Positions 1 to 8,010 are shown, counted from the stretch's first letter. The stretch is DNA of 18,215 bases from an uncultured Collinsella sp. (GCA_900756945.1 CAAELZ010000053.1:1-18215), one strand, 5' to 3'. The notes: generated by a model from the sequence alone, not told the origin. Numbers and translations: made by a program.

Positions 1-1536
1 GCCACGCGAAGCCTTGGCAGCCGCTCCCCCGCCATCTCCGGGACGACGGCGCGTGACCTTGACCTCGCCATCCGAGACCTGATCGGCCACGGAGGGCACT
101 GAGGGCTTCTGTTGCGCGCCCGAGGAATGGCGACGGCGCGGACGCGGCGCGCGCTCCTCCTCGCCACGTGACTTGCCGCCCTTGTCGGCAGACGCATCGG
201 AGGCCGAGGGACCCTTGGAAGCGGCACCGGCCTCGCGAGCAGCTGCGGCGCGGAAGGCGTCCTCGCGCTCCTCGCTCGACAGATGACGGCGGCGGCGACG
301 TGTGGGGTTCATGCCACCGCCGCGATTCTGCTGCTGGGGCTGCTGAACCTCGCGCTCGCGAGAGGCGTTCTTGCCCGCGGCTGCAGCCTCGGTAGCATCG
401 CCCGAGCCCGCGCGCTTGCGACGACGACGGCCACCGGCGGCCTCCTCGGCCTCGGGTGCCTCGGCCTTGCCGCGGCCCTTTCCACGGCCACGGCCCTCGA
501 CCTGGCTCTGAGCAGCGCGGGTATCGGAATCGGCATCGCGACGACGGCGCTTGGGCATCGACGTGCCGGCAAGACGGTCGGCGCTCGACAGACCATCGCC
601 CACGTCGACGCCGTTCTCGCGATCGAGCTCCATGAGCGCCAGACGCATCTCGGGCGACTCGATGCGCTCGAGCACATCGCGCGTCACGCAGTCGGGGCGG
701 CAATTGCAGCCCTGCTCGGTAGCCTTCTTCTTGCAGCCCTCCGAGCAGGTCATATCGGCCAGGTTGACCTTAAAGACCTTGCCGTTCTCCAGGCGCAGCA
801 CCAGCTGCTCGCGCGGCGTGTCATATTCCTGAATACGCGCCTTGCCGAGCGGCGTATCGATGAGCGTCTTCTTTTTGGGCGCGCGGCTCTTAAAGTCCTT
901 GTAGGCCTCGAACTCGTAGCGCAGGCAGCACATCAGGCGGCCGCACACGCCGCTGATCTTGGACGAGTTGAGCGGTAGGTCCTGCTCTTTTGCCATGCGG
1001 ATCGAGACGGGCTCAAACTGTCCGCCAAAGCGCGTGCAGCAGAGCTCCTGTCCGCATTGGGCATAGCCGCCCACCAGGCGGGTCTCGTCGCGCACGCCGA
1101 TCTGGCGCATGTCGACGCGAATGTGCAGCGTCGAGGACAGGTCCTTGACGAGCTGACGAAAATCGACGCGCTCCTCGGCCGCAAAGTAGAACACGGCCTT
1201 CTCGCCGCCAAACAGGTACTCGACGCCGACCGGCTTCATCTCGAGGTCGAGCTCCTTGACCAGGCGGCGGAAGTCGACCATGGCCTCGTCGCCCTGGATG
1301 GCCAGGTCGTCGGCAAGCTGCAGGTCGATGTCGCTCGCCACGCGCAGCACGGGCTTGAGCGGCTGACCGATCTCGTCTTGCGGCACCTCGAAGGGATCGG
1401 CCGTGACCAGGCCGATCTCGGTTCCGCGCTCGGTGGAGCAAATGGCATAATCGGCCTCGAGGATATCCAAATCCTGCGGATCGAACCACAGGTCGCGCGA
1501 GGCGTAGGTAAACTTAACGGGTACGACTAACGGCAT
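1..1536 (-). CDS. ricT: RicT/YaaT-like PSP1-domain protein, partial (3' end beyond window)
   Basis: The frame is open for 512 codons from ATG at 1534-1536 to the window edge with no stop, so the C-terminus is missing. The start is supported by AGGAAGG at 1544-1550 (7-nt spacer) and overlaps the end of holB by 10 nt. The product begins MPLVVPVKFTYASRD and carries the PSP1 cysteine pattern: QCGQELCC gives C161, C166 and C167, and CGRLMCC gives C198, C203 and C204. In Bacillus, RicT (YaaT, about 275 aa) joins RicA and RicF in an Fe-S complex that promotes mRNA maturation with RNase Y and affects development. From memory, these cysteines match the cluster ligands there. The tmk-holB-ricT order also matches Bacillus. 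From about residue 327 the conserved part gives way to a low-complexity tail rich in Arg, Lys, Ala, Gly and Glu. Family is sure; cellular role here is inferred. Confidence 0.9.
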   Translation of the reverse strand, partial: MPLVVPVKFTYASRDLWFDPQDLDILEADYAICSTERGTEIGLVTADPFEVPQDEIGQPLKPVLRVASDIDLQLADDLAIQGDEAMVDFRRLVKELDLEMKPVGVEYLFGGEKAVFYFAAEERVDFRQLVKDLSSTLHIRVDMRQIGVRDETRLVGGYAQCGQELCCTRFGGQFEPVSIRMAKEQDLPLNSSKISGVCGRLMCCLRYEFEAYKDFKSRAPKKKTLIDTPLGKARIQEYDTPREQLVLRLENGKVFKVNLADMTCSEGCKKKATEQGCNCRPDCVTRDVLERIESPEMRLALMELDRENGVDVGDGLSSADRLAGTSMPKRRRRDADSDTRAAQSQVEGRGRGKGRGKAEAPEAEEAAGGRRRRKRAGSGDATEAAAAGKNASREREVQQPQQQNRGGGMNPTRRRRRHLSSEEREDAFRAAAAREAGAASKGPSASDASADKGGKSRGEEERAPRPRRRHSSGAQQKPSVPSVADQVSDGEVKVTRRRPGDGGGAAAKASRG

Positions 1537-2654
1537 TTCAGTGCCTTCCTGATATCGAACAGCATGACCTCGATGGCCAGCTGGGGAGTAACGTTTCTGG
1601 CAATGTTGCGCTCGGCGGTCGCGACTGCCTCGAGCGCCCGCGTGGCACCCGCAACATTGGTCGCGGCGGCAAGCCGCCCGATCGTGTCGCGCACGTCCTC
1701 GTTCACTACGTCGGCTGCCTCGTCCTGAAGCGTCAGCAGCACGTCGCGCATAAGCGTCCGCGCGCTCGCCAGCGCTTCCATGATACCCGAACGCTCGCGC
1801 GCGTTGAGTTCGCGCTTGTTGCGGTCCTCAAGCTGCTTCAATGCTCCACGCGACAGGTAATCGGCGTTTTGCTCGAGCACCTTTTCCTGCGTGGACTTGA
1901 CCTCGGCGAGCGGCGCCTTAACGGCGACGATGAGCGACTTGGCGCGGCTGAGCACATCGGCCTCGTCGGCGGCGATGAGCGAATCGATGGCACGGACCAT
2001 CTGGCGGCGAGCATCCTGGCGCTCGGCGCTCTTGAGGAACTCGATGCCACGCGTGGGGCTTCCCGCTACGGCGACGGCCATGCGGCAACGCGCAGGGTCC
2101 TGACCGGTGGCGCGACTCACGGCACGCGCGGCCACGGCGGGCGACACCAGCCGAAACGGCACGCACTGGCAGCGGCTCACGATAGTGGACAACATCACGT
2201 CTGCCGAGGTGCCCAGCAAGATAAACATAACGCCCTCGGGCGGCTCCTCGAGCGTTTTGAGCAGTGCGTTGGCGGTGTTGGCACGCAGCTGCTCGGCACG
2301 GTCGATGATGTAGACCTTGGCCTTGGCGCGGATGGGCGCCAGCGGCACGTCGTCGAGCAGCTCGCGGGTCTGGGCAATGAGGTAGCCCGTGGCGCTCTCG
2401 GGCGTGTAATAGTGCACGTCGGGGTGCGTATGGCGGGCGACGCGCACGCAGCTGTCGCATGCGCCGCAGCCGTCCTGCTCGCACAGGAAGGCTTGGGCGA
2501 GCGCCCACGCGGCGTCGAGCTTGCCCGCGCCGGGAGCGCCCAAAAACAGGTAGGCGTGCGATGCACGACCGCTAGCGACGGCATTGGTCAAAAAGTCGCG
2601 CACGCGCTCTTGGGTGTCGAGCTTGGCCAGCAGGCTTGCCTGAGCGGGGGCCAT
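1527..2654 (-). CDS. holB: DNA polymerase III delta-prime subunit
   Basis: A 375-aa clamp-loader AAA+ protein that helps load the sliding clamp at replication forks. It shows a P-loop GAPGAGK (39-45), a four-cysteine zinc module (C58, C63, C66, C69), a Walker B-like segment VYIIDRAEQL (114-123), LLKTLEEPP (131-139) and SRC (160-162). The residue after the P-loop lysine is Leu instead of Ser/Thr, so ATP binding is probably weak or absent, as is usual for delta-prime. An in-frame ATG lies 20 codons upstream inside tmk (2714), but the start at 2654 follows AAGGAGG (2664-2670, 9-nt spacer) and sits 1 nt after the tmk stop, so I chose it. Its stop overlaps the ricT start, which suggests translational coupling. 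The context, between tmk and ricT, is standard. Confidence 0.95.
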   Translation of the reverse strand: MAPAQASLLAKLDTQERVRDFLTNAVASGRASHAYLFLGAPGAGKLDAAWALAQAFLCEQDGCGACDSCVRVARHTHPDVHYYTPESATGYLIAQTRELLDDVPLAPIRAKAKVYIIDRAEQLRANTANALLKTLEEPPEGVMFILLGTSADVMLSTIVSRCQCVPFRLVSPAVAARAVSRATGQDPARCRMAVAVAGSPTRGIEFLKSAERQDARRQMVRAIDSLIAADEADVLSRAKSLIVAVKAPLAEVKSTQEKVLEQNADYLSRGALKQLEDRNKRELNARERSGIMEALASARTLMRDVLLTLQDEAADVVNEDVRDTIGRLAAATNVAGATRALEAVATAERNIARNVTPQLAIEVMLFDIRKALKCR

Positions 2655-2655
2655 G

Positions 2656-3339
2656 CTACTCGGCCTCCTTGGCAAGCGCGGCGGCAACGGCTTCCTGCGG
2701 AATGTCGAGACCATACGCGCGAACCTGCTCGACCGTCTTCTCGAAGACTTCCTCGACGGTCGCAGTGGCGTCGATGAGCTTTACGCGGTCTGGCTCCTCG
2801 GCGGCAATGGCACAAAATCCCTGATAGACACGCTCCTGGAAGGCCATGCCCTTGGCCTCCATGCGATCGGTCGCACCGCGGGCCGCCATGCGCAGCGCCG
2901 CCTGCTCGGGCGTGATGTGGTAGACGAGTGTGAGTGCCGGGTGCGTTCCCGCGACGGCCAGGTTGTTGGCGTCGCGCACCATCTGGCGATCGAGGCCATC
3001 GGCAAATGCCTGGTAGCAGGTCGTGGAATCGTAGAAGCGATCGCACAGGACCACCTTGCCGGCCGCAAGGCCGGGGGCTATGACCTCGTGCACCAACTGG
3101 GCGCGCGCCGCCTCGTAGAGCAGCAACTCGCAGGTATCGCCCATCGCCGTGTTGGCGGGGTCGAGCAGCAGGGCGCGAATCTTTTCGCTGATGGCAGTGC
3201 CACCCGGCTCGCGCAGAGTTACGACCTGATAGCCAGCGAGGTCGAGCGCACGGGCAAGCAGACGCGCCTGCGTGGACTTGCCGGCACCGTCGACGCCCTC
3301 GAGCGTGATAAAGCTATGTTGAGCAGGCTCAAAAGCCAT
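2656..3339 (-). CDS. tmk: Thymidylate kinase (dTMP kinase)
   Basis: A 227-aa enzyme that phosphorylates dTMP to dTDP with ATP in dTTP synthesis. Motifs are the P-loop GVDGAGKST (15-23), the substrate motif REPGGT (43-48), the DR pair in DRFYDS (100-105), and a LID-like stretch with R154 and DR at 158-159. Length is near the family norm of about 210 aa, with a short C-terminal extension. It is the first gene of the leftward tmk-holB-ricT block, and holB begins 1 nt after its stop. The ribosome-binding site is weak (GGAAGG a few bases upstream). No clear promoter stands out in 3340-3443. Confidence 0.96.
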   Translation of the reverse strand: MAFEPAQHSFITLEGVDGAGKSTQARLLARALDLAGYQVVTLREPGGTAISEKIRALLLDPANTAMGDTCELLLYEAARAQLVHEVIAPGLAAGKVVLCDRFYDSTTCYQAFADGLDRQMVRDANNLAVAGTHPALTLVYHITPEQAALRMAARGATDRMEAKGMAFQERVYQGFCAIAAEEPDRVKLIDATATVEEVFEKTVEQVRAYGLDIPQEAVAAALAKEAE

Positions 3340-3426
3340 GGGCGCAGCCCCTTCCTACAAGGCGCGTAAATGCAGATATATCAACTAAGCCATGATACCC
3401 CAGTGCTCGGCGCGTCCCCAATGGCT

Positions 3427-3438
3427 AAAGGCGCCTTT
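3427..3438. promoter_or_regulatory. 12-bp perfect palindrome AAAGGCGCCTTT
   Basis: A perfect 12-bp palindrome in the divergent tmk/zinc-ribbon region, 5 nt from the left arm of the large inverted repeat. It could be a dimeric operator, or part of the repeat element. No regulator can be assigned. Confidence 0.35.
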
Positions 3439-3443
3439 CCAAA

Positions 3444-3508
3444 GTTGCGGTGAAATAGGGACTGATTGAAGCTCTGAGACCGCCAAACAGTCCCTATTTC
3501 ACCGCAAC
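3444..3508. repeat. 21-bp perfect inverted repeat, AGGGAC/GTCCCT type
   Basis: The arms at 3444-3464 and 3488-3508 are exact reverse complements across 21 bp with a 23-nt spacer. The left arm includes GGTGAAATAGGGACTG and the right arm the mirror form. No T-tract follows on either strand, so it is not a standard terminator. It lies between the divergent tmk and zinc-ribbon genes, about 27 nt upstream of a TATAAT box. It shares the AGGGAC core with elements at 4572-4629 and 16136-16191. Confidence 0.85.
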
Positions 3509-3535
3509 GTATGATGGGGAATTTTGGATGCTGGG

Positions 3536-3541
3536 TATAAT
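3536..3541 (+). promoter_or_regulatory. Probable -10 box TATAAT for the zinc-ribbon gene
   Basis: A perfect TATAAT lies 38 nt upstream of the start codon at 3579. The -35 region 17 nt further upstream (GATGGG) is poor. Assignment rests on the -10 hexamer and its position. Confidence 0.5.
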
Positions 3542-3578
3542 CGTCGTATTGCATTGAAATGTGGCGAAAGGAGTGGCA

Positions 3579-4553
3579 ATGTCTCGGTATTGCGCCTCGT
3601 GCGGCAAGCTTCTTGAAGATAATGCCAAGTTCTGCACCTCGTGCGGTGCACCCGTTGAGCAAACAGCCGCGAGCGATAGCCAGCCCGCTTTTGAGCAGAC
3701 CGGCTCCCTTGATACGCCGCAAGCCAAGGCGGACGACCCCCTCGCCTATAGCCCCGACCCCGCCGCAAGGACCGAGGCCGTCGAGACCACGCAGCGCATA
3801 CCCGTCGCGAGCGGCTCGCCCCAACAGCAGCCGGCTCCCGCATACGCGCCCGCTTCGCCACAGACCCCCGCTCCCAAAAAGAGCGGCACCGGGCCGCTTA
3901 TCGCCGTTATCGTTGTGCTGGTGGCGATCATCATCGCCCTGGTCATCTTCTTTGCGATCAGACCGTTCGACAACGCCGCCACGCAGACGACTGCCGAGGT
4001 AGCTAAGCTGCACCATGACGTCGACGACGATGACCTAAAGCCTCTCGGCAATCCCAACAGCCTGTACGACGATGACGACGAGGATGGCGGCGAAGCAACG
4101 CTCTCCGAGCAGAACCTCTACCGTCGCCTGAGCGAATACTACGACCTGCTCGAAGATCTCGACAGCCAGGTCCGTGGCTGCGCGCAGAACTTCAACGGCA
4201 ACTATCTGGAAGAGGATCGAACCACCCGTCAAAATCTCGCCGACGTCGCCGAGCGCACGGAGGACACCATCGAGCAGTATTACGACATCGTCGAGGACCT
4301 GGACGTCCCGACGAGCTCCAAGAACTACAGCTCCTGGAAGGATATCATCGCCCTGTACGACGACCTGGATCACCGCATTGACGCAATCTGTGATGCCTGG
4401 GAGATCAGCCTGAAATACGCCAAGCCTGCGGACCACAAGAATGAGATCGTGGCGCCGCTGTCGCGCGACAACGTGGCGGGCACCAATGACAATAAGTACC
4501 GCCTAGACTTTGAGGAGCGCTATCCCGGCGCCAAGCCTGTCGAGGTGAACTAG
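3579..4553 (+). CDS. Zinc-ribbon, single-pass membrane protein of unknown function
   Basis: A 324-aa protein. The start ATG at 3579 follows AAAGGAG (3567-3573, 5-nt spacer) and is preferred over an in-frame GTG at 3561. The N-terminus is a small zinc ribbon, YCASCGKLL...FCTSCG, with cysteines 5, 8, 19 and 22. A Pro/Gln/Ala-rich linker of about 80 residues follows, then one membrane helix (about 107-127, LIAVIVVLVAIIIALVIFF). Next comes a very acidic stretch (DDDD and DDDDED runs) and a C-terminal domain of about 150 residues rich in Tyr, Asp and Leu that looks helical. There is no signal peptide, so the ribbon is probably cytoplasmic and the acidic domain outside. Zinc-ribbon-plus-helix proteins of this layout are common in Firmicutes and Actinobacteria, but I recognise no function for this C-terminal domain. 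It is a single gene with its own -10 box and a terminator downstream. Confidence 0.85.
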   Translation: MSRYCASCGKLLEDNAKFCTSCGAPVEQTAASDSQPAFEQTGSLDTPQAKADDPLAYSPDPAARTEAVETTQRIPVASGSPQQQPAPAYAPASPQTPAPKKSGTGPLIAVIVVLVAIIIALVIFFAIRPFDNAATQTTAEVAKLHHDVDDDDLKPLGNPNSLYDDDDEDGGEATLSEQNLYRRLSEYYDLLEDLDSQVRGCAQNFNGNYLEEDRTTRQNLADVAERTEDTIEQYYDIVEDLDVPTSSKNYSSWKDIIALYDDLDHRIDAICDAWEISLKYAKPADHKNEIVAPLSRDNVAGTNDNKYRLDFEERYPGAKPVEVN

Positions 4554-4571
4554 CGCTTTGTCGTTCCCGAG

Positions 4572-4629
4572 CCGGCAGTTAGGGACGTTCCTAAACTGCC
4601 GGCAGAAAAGGAACGTCCCTAACTGCCGG
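4572..4629. repeat. 21-bp perfect inverted repeat with a third internal arm copy
   Basis: The arms at 4572-4592 and 4609-4629 are exact reverse complements over 21 bp with a 16-nt spacer. The spacer holds a further AACTGCCGG (4594-4602) that can pair with CCGGCAGTT at 4572-4580. Two mutually exclusive hairpins are therefore possible. The core is AGGGACGTTCCT. It lies between the zinc-ribbon gene stop and the terminator, and belongs to the same type as 3444-3508. Confidence 0.85.
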
Positions 4630-4631
4630 TC

Positions 4632-4673
4632 AAAAAAACGAGCGAGGATCGCGGGGTCCTCGCTCGTTTTTTT
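4632..4673. terminator. Bidirectional Rho-independent terminator
   Basis: The stem arms 4632-4648 and 4657-4673 pair over 17 bp, with the 10-bp core CGAGCGAGGA/TCCTCGCTCG, an 8-nt loop, A7 on the left and T7 on the right. It can therefore terminate on both strands. It lies between the convergent zinc-ribbon gene (plus) and the topoisomerase (minus). Confidence 0.93.
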
Positions 4674-4695
4674 GGGCAATGTTTCGACTGCGCCG

Positions 4696-7272
4696 TTACT
4701 TGTCGGCGGCTGCTTTCTTGGCAGTCGACTTCTTCGCGGTCGTCTTCTTGGCGGCAGTGGCTTTCTTAGCCGTCGTCTTCTTTGCCGCGCTCGCCTTGGT
4801 TGTGGTCTTGCGACCGCGGGCGGGCTTCTTCTCCTTGGTCGGGCAGTCCATGTTGACGCAGATACGCCACGGACCGCGCGCCGTGTTGACCACCACGATG
4901 GGGGCGCCGCACTCGGGGCAGGTCTCGCCCGTCGCCTCGAGCTTGCCGCGCGCCGGCAGCGGATAGCTCACGCCGCAGTCATCGTAGTTGGTGCAGCGGA
5001 TAAAGCGCTTGCCGCTCTTCTCGCTCTTGTGCGCGATCAGGTCGCCGTGACGTCCGGCCTCGGCACACACCTTGCACTCGCCCACCTTAAGATCGGGCTC
5101 GTAGTTGGTGGGGCACGTGGGGTTCACGCAGATCTCGAAGGCCTTCTGGCGGAATGGCTGGCACTTGATGCGCGGCGCGCCGCACTCGGGGCACACGGCG
5201 GCCTCGCCCTCGAGCGGGCTCACCTTGACGCCACTCGGCACCGGATAGGTCACGTCGCAGTCGGGCCAACCCATGCAGCCGATAAAGCTGCCGCGGGTCT
5301 TGGCGCTCGTCTTCATAACCAGGTCCTTGCCGCACTTGGGGCAGGCGCCCACGCGCGCATCGGCCGTGACGGCGTCGCTGATGGCGTCGCCCAGCTCCTG
5401 CGTATGCTTGAGCAGCTCGTCGAGCACGCCGGCCAGCAGCGCACGCGAGTGCGTCACGACATGCTCTTCGGTGTCCTCGCCGCGCTCGACGCGAGTCATG
5501 TCGCCGTCGAGCTCGCTGGTCATATCGGGGCTCGTGATGCGCGGGGCAAACTGCGTCAGCGCGTCAATGATGGCGATGCCCAGCTGGCTCGGCTCCACGG
5601 GATCGTTTTTGAGGTAGCGCACGGCGTACAGGCGCTCGATGATACTCGCGCGCGTGGACTTGGTGCCCAGGCCGCGCTTTTCCATCTCCTGCACGAGCTT
5701 GCCCTGGCTGTAGCGCGCGGGCGGCTCGGTCTGCTTGGCCTCAAGCTTAATGTCGAACACGTCGACCGTGTCGCCCTGCTCAAGCGGCGGCATCTGCTCA
5801 TCGCGCTTAAGACCGTACGGGTACGCCTCGCGGAAACCCGGGGTCACGAGCACGTCGCCCGAGGCCACGAACGGCTCACCGTTCACATCGAGCTCGAGCT
5901 TGGTGTTCTCGATAGTCGCGGGACCCATGAGCGTCGCCAGGAAGCGACGGGCGATGAGGTCGTAGAGCTTACGCTGGCCGCCATCGAGCGTGGACGGATC
6001 GCCCTCGCCCGTGGGGTAGATAGGCGGGTGGTCGGTGGTCTCGACCTTGCCGCGCGTGGGCTTCATGGGGCCGGCGAGCACCTTTTTGCACACGGGCGCC
6101 AGCGCCGGGTTGATCTTTGCCAGGTCGCTCACCACGGCGCCCAGATCGAGCGTCGCGGGATACACGGTGTTGTCGACACGCGGGTAGCTGATGAGACCGG
6201 CCATGTAGAGGGACTCGGCGATGCGCATGGTACGCGCAGGTGAGATGCCCTCGGCCGCGGCGGCAGCCTGCAGCGAGGTCGTCGCAAACGGCGTGGGCGG
6301 CTGCTGCTTACGCGAGCGCTTGGTCACCGCGGCGACGGTTGCCGTCGTAGCGCCGTCAACGTGACCGTACGCCGTCTCAGCAGCATCCTTGTCGGTAAAG
6401 CGCGCCGTCTTGTGCGCGATCTTAAAGCGATCGTCCTCGGCAGCGCCTTGCGCGGCGCCCATGCCGCGAATCTGCCAATAGTCCTCGGGCACAAACGCCA
6501 TGCGCTCGCGCTCGCGCTCGACCACCAGGGCAAGCGTCGGCGTCTGCACGCGGCCGGCGGAACGCACGTTGCCAAAGCCGCCAAACTTGGCGAGCGTCAG
6601 GTAGCGCGTGAGCACCGCACCCCAAATGAGGTCGATGTGCTGACGGCTCTCGCCGGCGTCGGCCAGGTTCTGGTCGAGCGAGACAAGGTTATCGAAGGCC
6701 TGCGTGATCTCGGCCTTGGTAAACGAAGAATACTGGGCGCGGGCGACCGGCAAGTCGGGCGCCACCTCGCGCACCTTGTTGAGGGCGTCCGAACCGATCA
6801 GCTCGCCCTCGCGATCGAAGTCCGTGGCGATGATGACACTGTCGGACTTTTTGGCGAGGTTCTTGAGCGAGCGGATGAGTTCCTTCTCGGCCGGCAGCTT
6901 AATGACGGGTGCCCAGGTGAGATACGGCAGACTCTCGAGCTTCCAGCCCTTGATGGAGATGCCGTCGGCAAGAAACGGCTTGCGCTTGGTGTCGTAGGGC
7001 GGGCGTGCCAGGCCATCGGGCATGTCGGCCGGTAGCATCTCACCGTCCTCGGTAACCGAATACCAGCCCAGCTTTTTATCGAACAGCACGCTGTCGCAAA
7101 AATCGGGCGCAAGGATGTGACCGGCCAGGCCGATGGTCACGCACTCCTCGCCCTTCCACTCAAAACGGTAGATGGCGGTGTTGTACACCTTGTCCTTTTT
7201 GGGTTTGCCCGTGGACAGACGCTCGGCAATCTGACGCGCGGCGTCGTTTTTCTCTGCGATGATGAGCTTCAA
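4696..7272 (-). CDS. topA: Type IA DNA topoisomerase with archaeal-type signatures and Lys-rich tail
   Basis: An 858-aa enzyme that relaxes DNA by single-strand passage. The TOPRIM domain opens KLIIAEKNDAARQIA and holds DFDREGE (D151, D153, E155). The catalytic Tyr is Y363 in GLISYPRVDNTVYP. These signatures resemble archaeal topoisomerase I/III more than classic bacterial TopA, which usually has TDPDREGE and a YMRTDS-type motif. After the core, about four Cys4 zinc ribbons start at C644 (CPKCG, CPECG, CKVC, CPECG), and residues 813-858 form an AKK-repeat basic tail like that of actinobacterial TopA. The start codon is TTG, with AGGAG at 7279-7283 (6-nt spacer) and the motif-bearing N-terminus beginning at once. 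It lies 54 nt downstream of hypB on the same strand and is likely co-transcribed. Family is certain; the topA symbol is by role, since topB-like naming is possible. Confidence 0.93.
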   Translation of the reverse strand: MKLIIAEKNDAARQIAERLSTGKPKKDKVYNTAIYRFEWKGEECVTIGLAGHILAPDFCDSVLFDKKLGWYSVTEDGEMLPADMPDGLARPPYDTKRKPFLADGISIKGWKLESLPYLTWAPVIKLPAEKELIRSLKNLAKKSDSVIIATDFDREGELIGSDALNKVREVAPDLPVARAQYSSFTKAEITQAFDNLVSLDQNLADAGESRQHIDLIWGAVLTRYLTLAKFGGFGNVRSAGRVQTPTLALVVERERERMAFVPEDYWQIRGMGAAQGAAEDDRFKIAHKTARFTDKDAAETAYGHVDGATTATVAAVTKRSRKQQPPTPFATTSLQAAAAAEGISPARTMRIAESLYMAGLISYPRVDNTVYPATLDLGAVVSDLAKINPALAPVCKKVLAGPMKPTRGKVETTDHPPIYPTGEGDPSTLDGGQRKLYDLIARRFLATLMGPATIENTKLELDVNGEPFVASGDVLVTPGFREAYPYGLKRDEQMPPLEQGDTVDVFDIKLEAKQTEPPARYSQGKLVQEMEKRGLGTKSTRASIIERLYAVRYLKNDPVEPSQLGIAIIDALTQFAPRITSPDMTSELDGDMTRVERGEDTEEHVVTHSRALLAGVLDELLKHTQELGDAISDAVTADARVGACPKCGKDLVMKTSAKTRGSFIGCMGWPDCDVTYPVPSGVKVSPLEGEAAVCPECGAPRIKCQPFRQKAFEICVNPTCPTNYEPDLKVGECKVCAEAGRHGDLIAHKSEKSGKRFIRCTNYDDCGVSYPLPARGKLEATGETCPECGAPIVVVNTARGPWRICVNMDCPTKEKKPARGRKTTTKASAAKKTTAKKATAAKKTTAKKSTAKKAAADK

Positions 7273-7326
7273 AAGAGGCTCCTATCTCGTGTCTCTGCGG
7301 CTACGCCCGCCCGTATGGCGGCCGAT

Positions 7327-8010
7327 TTACGCCCTTGCTTGCTCGATCTGCCCGATGAGCCAATCGCACCAGGCATCCATGCCCTCGCCCTTGCGCGCGC
7401 TCACGGCAAACCGCGGCGCCTGCGGATTGAGGTCATCGAGTGTCTTAGTATACCTATCCATGTCAAAATCGAAAGCCGGGGCCACGTCGACCTTATTGAG
7501 CAGCTGCGCGCCGGCGTGCTGGAAGATGCCCGGGTACTTGATGGGCTTGTCGTCGCCCTCGGGCACCGAGAGGATCATGATGGACAGGTTCTCGCCCAGG
7601 TCAAAGTCGACCGGGCAGACCAGGTTACCCACATTTTCGATAAAGATGACGTCGATGTTCTCCAGACCGACGGCCTGGTCGAAGGCGTCGACGGCCTCCA
7701 TGATCATGTTGCCCTCGAGGTGGCACAGGCCGCCCGTGTTGATCTGGATGGCGGGCATGCCGGCTTCCTTCATGGTGATGGCGTCGACGTCCGAGGCGAT
7801 ATCGCCCTCGATAACGGCACAGCGCAGGCTGGCTTTGTCACGCAGGCGCTCGTTGGTGCCCAGAATCGTGGTGGTCTTACCCGAGCCAGGGCTCGACAGC
7901 ACATTGATCACGTAGGTGTTCGTCTGCTCAAACCGCTGACGCAGCTGATCTGCCAGGCGCTCGTTGCGCGACAGAATCGGCGACGCGATATCAATCGTTT
8001 TCTCGGCCAT
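7327..8010 (-). CDS. hypB: Hydrogenase/urease nickel incorporation GTPase HypB
   Basis: A 227-aa SIMIBI-class GTPase that, with HypA, inserts nickel into [NiFe]-hydrogenase precursors. The P-loop is SSPGSGKTT (39-47). Other motifs are GDI (69-71), the metal-site CH pair in GGLCHLEG (C96, H97), ENVGNLVCP (C132) and NKVD (172-175). The N-terminus lacks the His-rich or CxxCGC nickel-storage extensions seen in some HypB proteins. AAGGAGC at 8018-8024 supports the start. It follows hypA by 55 nt on the same strand. No hydrogenase structural gene is in the window, so the client enzyme lies elsewhere. Confidence 0.95.
   Translation of the reverse strand: MAEKTIDIASPILSRNERLADQLRQRFEQTNTYVINVLSSPGSGKTTTILGTNERLRDKASLRCAVIEGDIASDVDAITMKEAGMPAIQINTGGLCHLEGNMIMEAVDAFDQAVGLENIDVIFIENVGNLVCPVDFDLGENLSIMILSVPEGDDKPIKYPGIFQHAGAQLLNKVDVAPAFDFDMDRYTKTLDDLNPQAPRFAVSARKGEGMDAWCDWLIGQIEQARA

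Noticed and set aside
2655..2714. Upstream ATG extending holB by 20 residues
   Set aside because: The extension lies within tmk, and the 2654 start has a much better ribosome-binding site and gene spacing.
2653..3369. Plus-strand open frame opposite tmk
   Set aside because: It lies antisense to tmk, which has a P-loop and DR motif; no supporting start signals.
3444..3508. Insertion sequence end or MITE
   Set aside because: No target-site duplication or transposase is visible around it; described only as an inverted repeat.
4558..6243. 561-codon plus-strand open frame opposite the topoisomerase
   Set aside because: It is antisense to a gene with unmistakable catalytic motifs, has no ribosome-binding site or family features, and is explained by G/C-rich third positions on the real strand.
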